From contig JBMFUG010000001.1 in the NCBI GenBank assembly GCA_049966695.1, positions 45,294 through 109,293 on the forward strand: DNA of 64,000 bases, read 5' to 3'. The position numbers and the translations under genes were made by a program. This DNA comes from JAKAWM01 sp049966695. Its GTDB lineage: Bacteria; Actinomycetota; Acidimicrobiia; Acidimicrobiales; Palsa-688. Shown here one piece after another: positions 58,270 to 64,000 of the stretch (position 1 is its first letter; each line of letters begins with the position of its first letter). The notes under the pieces were generated by a model. It worked only from the letters and a program-made list of their open reading frames with translations. It was not told the DNA's origin and ran no database searches.

Positions 58270-58478
58270 GGCCCAAGACTAGACGGCCGGCAACGGCGCT
58301 GGCACGGGCCCAGCGGGACCCTGGCACCCAAGGCACCCGCTAGCGCCTTTGCCAGCGACATCTTCGGCACTGCAGGTTGTGCCCGCACCAGGGCTAGCCG
58401 AGGGTCGCCAGCTAATAAACGCGACGTGCGTAAACGGGGCGCACGTGGAGGCTGAACAAACCTGTACGCTCGAAGGCG

Positions 58479-61400
58479 GTGCTCGCAGCCCATGCGCAGT
58501 GGCAAGCAGCCGGCCGCGGCGAGCTGCTGTTGTGGGCGGAGGACAGTGAGCTTCCAGCTGCCGGCAGGCCGCCCAGAGGCCATCGTCCGCCCTGTCCCCA
58601 GCCGAGACCGCACCCTTTTGCAGCACCAGATAACTGCCTGGGGCCTGCAGTAGCCACCTCAAGTGCGACTGCCGCTTTGGCCCTGCTAGACGCCACGCCC
58701 GCTAAGGCCGTGCTGTGGCTCCCCGGCGCTCAGACCTCTCCCGAGGCGTCGCCCGAGCTCGTTCGCGCTGCAGGACCTAACAGTGCAGACGCCAAGCGAC
58801 AGATGCCGGAGCTGTGGCCCTTTGTGGTGCCCGTCCTCCGGTTGCCTGCCGGTCCCGCTCTTGACCTCGTGGTCGCGCTTAGCGACTACCGGTCGGCGGA
58901 ACTTGTCCCAGGAGCATCCGTCCGAGCACTAGCCGCCGTGGCTGGCCTGGCCCTCGAAATAGTGGGGGGAGGCCGTGTACTGCCCGGGCTTTCAACTGAC
59001 GACCTGGGCCGGCCCACGGCTCGGTGGTCCCCGCTCGGCGGAGGAGCCGACACAGAACGCGCCCGTCTTCTAGAAGCGTCGCTGCCGCCCGTGTGCAGGG
59101 CGTCCGGTACCGACCTCAAAGCTCTCGCACACCTAAGTACGCGAGCTGGCTCCAAAGCCCCCGCGCCCCGAGGCACACCAGCGGGCCATAATGGGCCCAG
59201 CTCGGCGGAGGTTGTGCTGGGCGCTTTGGACGCGTTTGTGGACGTGGCGTGCCGCGACGCTCTGAGGAAAGCACGCCGTTTCCCGACGGAGCTGCCAGGT
59301 CAGCCGACCAAGGGCAAAGTGGCAGCCATTGAGGCCTGGTTGGCCGCGCTCGCCAGAGAGGGCCCTGTTGTCGACGCCGACAAAGGCGAGCTTGTCAAGC
59401 TCGAAGGGCTTATCGCCGAATGGAAGGCAACAGTGGTCGGACGAGGGGGACCGTGGCGGCTCTGTTTCCGCCTGCGCGAACCCGACGAGGGCATCAACGT
59501 CGCTCCTGCAGACCGGGAAGAGGGGGGCACCTTACGGGAGGACGAGCACGGCACCGTGACGGGAGACGACCAGGGCAGCACACAAGAAGACGCCGACGGT
59601 GCAAGCGCACACGCGAAGGGCACCTACGCCGCAAGCAACCACAAAGAGGACCTAGTCGCCGCGCCGGAAGACCGTTGGCACGTTGACCTGCTGCTCCAGG
59701 CGACGGACGACCTGAGCCTGCTCATCGAAGCCAACGAGGTGTGGCGGTCGGGCACGACCCTTCGCCGGGCAGCTCGGTCACTTGAGGCGCCTCACGAAGT
59801 GCTTCTCGCAGAGCTAGGTCGCGCGCGCTGCGCTTACCCCGAACTGTCGGCTGCGCTCAGCGAGCCCGCCCCGACTGCCGTGGAGACCGACCTGGCTGGA
59901 GCCTACCGGTTCCTCTCGGAGGTCGCTCCCGCCTTAGAAGTGGCTGGCTTTGGCGTGCTACTTCCTGCCTGGTGGCGGCACCCGTCTTCGCACTTAGGGT
60001 TACGGCTACGAGCCCGGTCCCAGTCGGTGCATGGGAGCGCTGGGCGCGCGGGCAACGCGTTGCTGAGCGGAGGCAGCCTGGCGACTGTCAATTGGCAAGC
60101 CGTGCTAGGCGACCAAAAGCTCACTATGGCGGAGCTCGCAGAACTGGCCCGCCTAAAGACCCCTCTCGTGCGGGTACGCGGCAAATGGGTCGAGCTCCAG
60201 CCTGGTGAAGCAAAGAAGCTGGCCGAGTGGCTGCGCTCAGTGGGAGGCGGGCACCCAGGCAGCACGAGCAGCGCGATGTCTGTGGCGGACGTGCTCCGAG
60301 CCGCAGCGGGCGAAGTACAAGGGCTCAGCGGTGTGCCCGTCCTGGCAGTGGAGGCCAACGGCGTCTTGGGGGCGTTGTTGCGCGGCGAGCTGAAAGACCG
60401 CGTCCGAGTTTCAGCTACTCCCGCTGGGTTCGCTGGAAGGCTCCGCCCCTACCAGCAACGAGGCGTGGCCTGGTTGCAGCTGCTCGAAAGGACGGGCCTT
60501 GGCGCTTGCCTGGCCGACGACATGGGGCTCGGCAAAACTGCCATGGTGCTGGCCCTGCTCCAAGCAGAACGAACGGGGGGCCAGCCACCAGTGGGCGGGG
60601 GCGAAGCCGGGTACGACAAGGGGGCGTCGCCGTCAGGAGCCCCCCTCGGCCCGACCCTCATCGTTTGCCCCACCTCGGTGGTCGGCAACTGGCAACGAGA
60701 GGCCGAGAAGTTCACACCGGACCTGAAAGTGGCGGTCCACCACGGTACCGGACGGGCGGGCGCGAACAGTTTTACCGAGTGGGCCGCAGGCGCTGACATG
60801 GTCATCACCAGCTACTCGCTCCTGGACCGGGACCGAGAGGCGCTTGCTGGTGTGAAGTGGTCCCGGCTCGTCTTCGACGAGGCTCAAAACGTTAAAAACA
60901 CTGAAGCAAAGCAGACCAAAGCCGCGCGCTCCCTCCAGGCCGCCAGACGGTTGGCCCTAACCGGCACGCCGGTGGAAAACCACTTGGGTGAGCTGTGGTC
61001 GATCATGGAGATCCTGAACCCTGGTTTGTTAGGCCCCGCTTCCACTTTCCGGGAACGCTTCGCCGTGCCGATCGAGCGCTACCGCGACGAAGATGCTGCT
61101 GAGCGCCTACGTAAGTTGACGCGCCCGTTCGTCCTCCGCAGGTTGAAAACCGACCGCACGGTTATCGCTGACCTGCCAGAGAAACTGGAAATGAAAGTCT
61201 TCTGCAACCTCACCCGAGAACAGGCGACTTTATATAAGGCGGTCGTAGACGAGATGCTCCAATGCATCGACGCGGCCGATGGCATGGAGCGACGGGGCCT
61301 CGTGCTCGCCACGATGCTCCGCTTGAAACAGGTCTGCAACCACCCGGCTCAGTACCTTGGCGACGGCTCGTCGCTGGGAGCGCGCTCAGGCAAGTTGGAA

Positions 61401-61928
61401 CGCACCGTCGAGATGCTGGACGAGGTGCTGCAAGAAGGTGAGCGGGCGCTTATCTTCACGCAGTTCGCTGAGATGGGGTTCATGCTCCGGTCGCACCTGA
61501 GCCAGCGGTTGGGCTGTCAAGTAGCGTTCCTGCACGGCGGTGTGCCGCGCAAGCAACGAGATCTAATGGTCGAGAGGTTCCAGGGTGACGACGGCTTCCC
61601 TCTTATGGTGGTCTCGTTGAAAGCCGGGGGCACGGGGCTCAACCTCACCGCTGCCAACCACGTCGTGCACTTTGACCGCTGGTGGAACCCTGCAGTCGAA
61701 GACCAAGCCACCGACCGCGCCTTCAGGATAGGCCAGCGCCACAACGTGCAGGTCAGAAAACTCATCTGCGCAGGCACTCTCGAGGACCGGGTCGACCAGA
61801 TGATCGACGCCAAACGGCAACTGGCCGAGCGCATCGTCGGCGTCGGTGAGAGCTGGCTGACAGAGCTCTCGACATCCGAGCTGGCAGACGTGTTCCGGCT
61901 GTCCAACGAGGCCCTGGGGGCGCAATGA
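58479..61928 (+). CDS. SNF2/Rad54-family DNA helicase-translocase
   Basis: The 1149-residue protein begins at GTG 58479. A long N-terminal region of actinobacterial SNF2 type (LLAELGRARCAYPELSAALS; LARLKTPLVRVRGKWVELQP) precedes the ATPase core. Core motifs are GLGACLADDMGLGKTAMVLA (Walker A about 680-687), RLVFDEAQNVKNTEAKQTKA (motif II DEAQ, near 800), RLALTGTPVENHLGELWSIM, and VVSLKAGGTGLNLTAANHVV then WWNPAVEDQATDRAFRIGQR. It moves double-stranded DNA or strips proteins from it. An acidic and variable insert lies near 345-390. Its end overlaps the SWIM protein by 4 bases, and this pair recurs in actinobacteria. Confidence 0.94.
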   Translation: MLAAHAQWQAAGRGELLLWAEDSELPAAGRPPRGHRPPCPQPRPHPFAAPDNCLGPAVATSSATAALALLDATPAKAVLWLPGAQTSPEASPELVRAAGPNSADAKRQMPELWPFVVPVLRLPAGPALDLVVALSDYRSAELVPGASVRALAAVAGLALEIVGGGRVLPGLSTDDLGRPTARWSPLGGGADTERARLLEASLPPVCRASGTDLKALAHLSTRAGSKAPAPRGTPAGHNGPSSAEVVLGALDAFVDVACRDALRKARRFPTELPGQPTKGKVAAIEAWLAALAREGPVVDADKGELVKLEGLIAEWKATVVGRGGPWRLCFRLREPDEGINVAPADREEGGTLREDEHGTVTGDDQGSTQEDADGASAHAKGTYAASNHKEDLVAAPEDRWHVDLLLQATDDLSLLIEANEVWRSGTTLRRAARSLEAPHEVLLAELGRARCAYPELSAALSEPAPTAVETDLAGAYRFLSEVAPALEVAGFGVLLPAWWRHPSSHLGLRLRARSQSVHGSAGRAGNALLSGGSLATVNWQAVLGDQKLTMAELAELARLKTPLVRVRGKWVELQPGEAKKLAEWLRSVGGGHPGSTSSAMSVADVLRAAAGEVQGLSGVPVLAVEANGVLGALLRGELKDRVRVSATPAGFAGRLRPYQQRGVAWLQLLERTGLGACLADDMGLGKTAMVLALLQAERTGGQPPVGGGEAGYDKGASPSGAPLGPTLIVCPTSVVGNWQREAEKFTPDLKVAVHHGTGRAGANSFTEWAAGADMVITSYSLLDRDREALAGVKWSRLVFDEAQNVKNTEAKQTKAARSLQAARRLALTGTPVENHLGELWSIMEILNPGLLGPASTFRERFAVPIERYRDEDAAERLRKLTRPFVLRRLKTDRTVIADLPEKLEMKVFCNLTREQATLYKAVVDEMLQCIDAADGMERRGLVLATMLRLKQVCNHPAQYLGDGSSLGARSGKLERTVEMLDEVLQEGERALIFTQFAEMGFMLRSHLSQRLGCQVAFLHGGVPRKQRDLMVERFQGDDGFPLMVVSLKAGGTGLNLTAANHVVHFDRWWNPAVEDQATDRAFRIGQRHNVQVRKLICAGTLEDRVDQMIDAKRQLAERIVGVGESWLTELSTSELADVFRLSNEALGAQ

Positions 61929-63061
61929 GCTCACCGCGTCAACCTCGAGAGCGCTCTCGGCCCAGCATCGACGCGCTCGTGTCGCAAATCGAAGCCGAGC
62001 TCTCCAAGGGCTCACGTGCGAGCCTCCGACGCCTATTGGACCAGTTGACGAGCGACGCCCTCGACGATGACAGCCACTTGGACGATGACAGCCACTTGGA
62101 CGACGAGGAGGACGTTTATGTCGAACGCGACGAGGACGAGGACGAGGACGAACAGTTGGGCAGGGGCCCCTACGGGTGGGGAGGCCCACGCAAGTACAAC
62201 GTCAGCGCGCCCATAAGGGTTGAAGGTGGTCTCTCGGCTAAGAGCAAGCGGGGTGATATCGGAGAAAGCTGGTGGTCCAAAAGGTTCCTCGCTGCGGTCG
62301 AGTCAGCTATTGTCGGAGGCCGGTCAGCTCGGGGGCGCTCCTACGCTCGCCGTGGCCAAGTGGTCGAGCTGCACATCGGCGCCGGCACCATCAGTGCCAA
62401 GGTCCAGGGCACTCGTCGTACTCCCTACAAAGTGCGCATAGCAATGCCCGTGGCAACCGACAGCCAATGGGAGACCATCCTCGCCTCACTGGCCAGTAAG
62501 GCTCTTTACGCTGCAAGCATGCTTGCCGGCGAGCTACCGCACGAAATCGAAGACGTGTTCACAGCAGCGGGTGCGGCTTTAATGCCCTCCCGGTCGGCTC
62601 ACTTCTCGACGGACTGCACCTGCCCAGACTGGGCCAACCCATGCAAGCATGTGGCTGCCGTGTGCTATATCGTTGCCGAGCAGTTCGACCGCGACCCCTT
62701 CGGCTTGCTGGCGTGGCGGGGCCGCGACCGCGAGGCAGTGCTCAGCCGCCTACGGGAGTTGAGGGGTTCGGGCGCTGCCGCTACCGAGGCAGTGCAACCG
62801 GGGACCAGCCACACCGGGACCTCATCTCTGCAAGACCGTTCATCTTTGCAAGACCGTTCGCGCGACTTTTGGGAAGCTGGCCCCGAGCTAGCCTCCGTCC
62901 ATGTGCGACCGGTAGCGGTGGGCACGGCCGGGGCCGTCTTGCGCCAGCTCCCCCGCGGGCTCCTGGAGGTCAGGGGGCGAGACCTGTCAGACGTGCTCGC
63001 GCCCGCCTACCAAGAGATGGCCACCGCGGCTGAACGTCGAGCCCTCGCGTCAGGCGGCTAG
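61925..63061 (+). CDS. SWIM zinc-finger protein partner of the SNF2 helicase
   Basis: The 378-residue protein has a SWIM zinc finger CxCx(n)CxH at about 229-240 (DCTCPDWANPCKHVAAVCYI), followed by DRDPFGLLAWRGRDREAVLS. SWIM fingers bind DNA or protein partners. The N-terminus is strongly acidic, with an 18-base repeat giving DDDSHL twice and DEDEDEDEQ. Residues GESWWSKRFLAAVESAIVGG then RSARGRSYARRGQVVELHIG form the domain that normally accompanies these fingers. The ATGA overlap with the SNF2 gene implies co-translation and a working pair. Confidence 0.92.
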   Translation: MSSPRQPRERSRPSIDALVSQIEAELSKGSRASLRRLLDQLTSDALDDDSHLDDDSHLDDEEDVYVERDEDEDEDEQLGRGPYGWGGPRKYNVSAPIRVEGGLSAKSKRGDIGESWWSKRFLAAVESAIVGGRSARGRSYARRGQVVELHIGAGTISAKVQGTRRTPYKVRIAMPVATDSQWETILASLASKALYAASMLAGELPHEIEDVFTAAGAALMPSRSAHFSTDCTCPDWANPCKHVAAVCYIVAEQFDRDPFGLLAWRGRDREAVLSRLRELRGSGAAATEAVQPGTSHTGTSSLQDRSSLQDRSRDFWEAGPELASVHVRPVAVGTAGAVLRQLPRGLLEVRGRDLSDVLAPAYQEMATAAERRALASGG

Positions 63062-63779
63062 GCCACGTGGAGCCGAGGCTGGGCCAAAAGGGTCAAAACC
63101 GTCTGAGCCGTCGCATCTGAGCGTCGCATATGAGTAGGCGTTGGCGTACTGCTCGGCCTCAGCTCACCCGCTACGAGGCCAGGCATAAGTCCGCGGCGTG
63201 GTGAAGGTTTTGGCGCGGGGAAGCTCGAATAGGCCGGCACAAGGCTATGCCAGTTAGGCATGGCGGCCCGCGCTACGGCTGGCTCAGCAACCGGGTGCAC
63301 GCACCTGATATGGAACGGTTTGTCAAATCGACCGCGACGCCCTGTTTTCGAGCACGAAGGAACCAGTCTTGTCGGTGAAATCCTTGTGCATGGCGCCCGG
63401 ATCTGGGGTCTCGGTGGCGCGTTTTGGGCTTCCCTGGGGGAGATCTCCCAAGGGCTCGACAGCACGCCAGGGCGACGTGGGCCGGTTGGCCGTTGGCCAA
63501 TTGGCGATGGGCCGGTTGACCGCCACTCTGATATTCGTGGGTTCTCACATGTCGGGCATACGCAGGAAGTTGCCCCTGACTACGTTCGTGCTCGTGGACA
63601 AGTTGCCTACGGCACATAGGTGCGACGGGGATCAGCCCTGCTGCGGCGGTGCCCTGGCGTGCTGTGGGGTCCTCGGTCACGGCCTCACCGGCTCTTGGCG
63701 ACCGAGGCGGGTAGATGAAGGAAGCTTCTCCATGCTGGGCTTGTCGCTTCGCTGAGCGCCCCATGCCGCGCCCGGAGGG
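63062..63779. other. Stretch without supportable genes
   Basis: About 720 bases with only weak open frames on both strands, none with a family motif or ribosome site. A GGCCGGTTGGCC-like run near 63479-63515 contains short inverted words. This may be a decayed mobile element or an RNA-gene flank. Confidence 0.45.
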
Positions 63780-63997
63780 GGGGTCAAGCCCCGAAGAGCG
63801 AGGACACGGAGCCCGGTGGGCGAGGCGAACGAAGTGAGCCGGCGGCTCTGCCGTCGCCCACCGTGGCGGCGTCCCGCAGCGTGGGCTTGACCCCGCCGGG
63901 AGGGCGTGGCACCTGCCTGTCAGCACCGGCGTGGAGGCGGTCATCTGGGCACTCAGGCGACCATCTCTGCCCAGAGGAAGCAGGCGAGCTCCCTGGC
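63780..63997. ncRNA. Candidate structured RNA of unknown class
   Basis: A nested set of perfect stems. The outer 12-base-pair helix is GGGGTCAAGCCC (63780-63791) with GGGCTTGACCCC (63883-63894). The inner 10-base-pair helix is CGGTGGGCGA (63814-63823) with TCGCCCACCG (63854-63863). It encloses two small hairpins, one being CGGC-TCT-GCCG at 63843-63853. A third helix follows directly: GCCGGGAG (63895-63902) with CTCCCTGGC (63989-63997), having one bulged T. No protein frame explains this. The strand is unknown. An IscB/TnpB-type guide RNA (HEARO/omega RNA) or another mobile-element RNA at the window edge is possible; it is not recognised as tRNA, RNase P or SRP RNA. Confidence 0.5.
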
Positions 63998-64000
63998 GAC

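Noticed and set aside
63273..63944. 223-codon minus-strand open frame at the right end
   Set aside because: Low-complexity basic composition, no motif, no ribosome site, and it crosses the folded RNA candidate.

Overview
The window is GC-rich DNA of a motile actinobacterium. The basis is codon use, very tight overlapping operons, frequent GTG/TTG starts, apparently leaderless starts, a WhiG/FliA-type sigma factor, a HelD-type helicase and an archaeal-type prolyl-tRNA synthetase. A flagellated member of the Acidimicrobiia or a similar deep class is my guess; the sequence alone does not settle it. The flagellar set is that of a single-membrane cell: no P- or L-ring genes (flgH, flgI, flgA) are present.

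Bases 1-40651 are one large flagellar locus. A minus-strand arm carries flgN-like, flgK and flgL (cut by the window start) and a LuxR-type regulator, divergent from a motility sigma factor. Then come two very large glycosyltransferase fusions (GT4-methyltransferase and GT4-GT2-TPR), flagellin, fliD, fliS and a small unknown gene. An antisense coiled-coil gene interrupts the arm. The main arm runs flgB flgC fliE fliF fliG fliH fliI fliJ, a NlpC/P60-transglycosylase fusion, fliK flgD flgE, flbD motA motB fliL, fliM fliN fliO fliP fliQ fliR flhB, flhA, an FlhF-like pseudo-GTPase and a small membrane protein. No chemotaxis genes and no flgM were seen.

A repeated promoter motif close to TCAGGTCG-N11-GCCGATCA precedes flgN, the first glycosyltransferase, flagellin, flgB, fliM and flhA, with a weak copy before flbD. 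It fits the motility sigma factor encoded here. In four cases a start codon lies only 5-8 bases after the -10 box, so these mRNAs should be leaderless. At flgB the leaderless start belongs to an unlisted 41-codon ORF whose stop overlaps the flgB start, and fliD has a similar 10-codon upstream ORF.

Bases 40658-46887 hold a compact minus-strand operon of five genes: an HTH protein, an unknown protein, a P-loop-less ATPase relative, a BrxD/DUF2791-type ATPase and an SF2 helicase. It has no BREX methylase or phosphatase. It is the best candidate here for an undescribed system, perhaps phage defence or nucleic-acid stress response. A HelD-type helicase lies just upstream on the same strand.

Bases 49294-63061 mix housekeeping and envelope genes: hemE, a five-gene minus-strand operon (GtrA, methyltransferase, GT4, methyltransferase, prenyltransferase-like toroid protein), proS, beta-carbonic anhydrase, a GNAT acetyltransferase, and a coupled SNF2 helicase-SWIM zinc-finger pair. 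The last 940 bases have no convincing gene, but end in a strongly base-paired segment that looks like a structured RNA.
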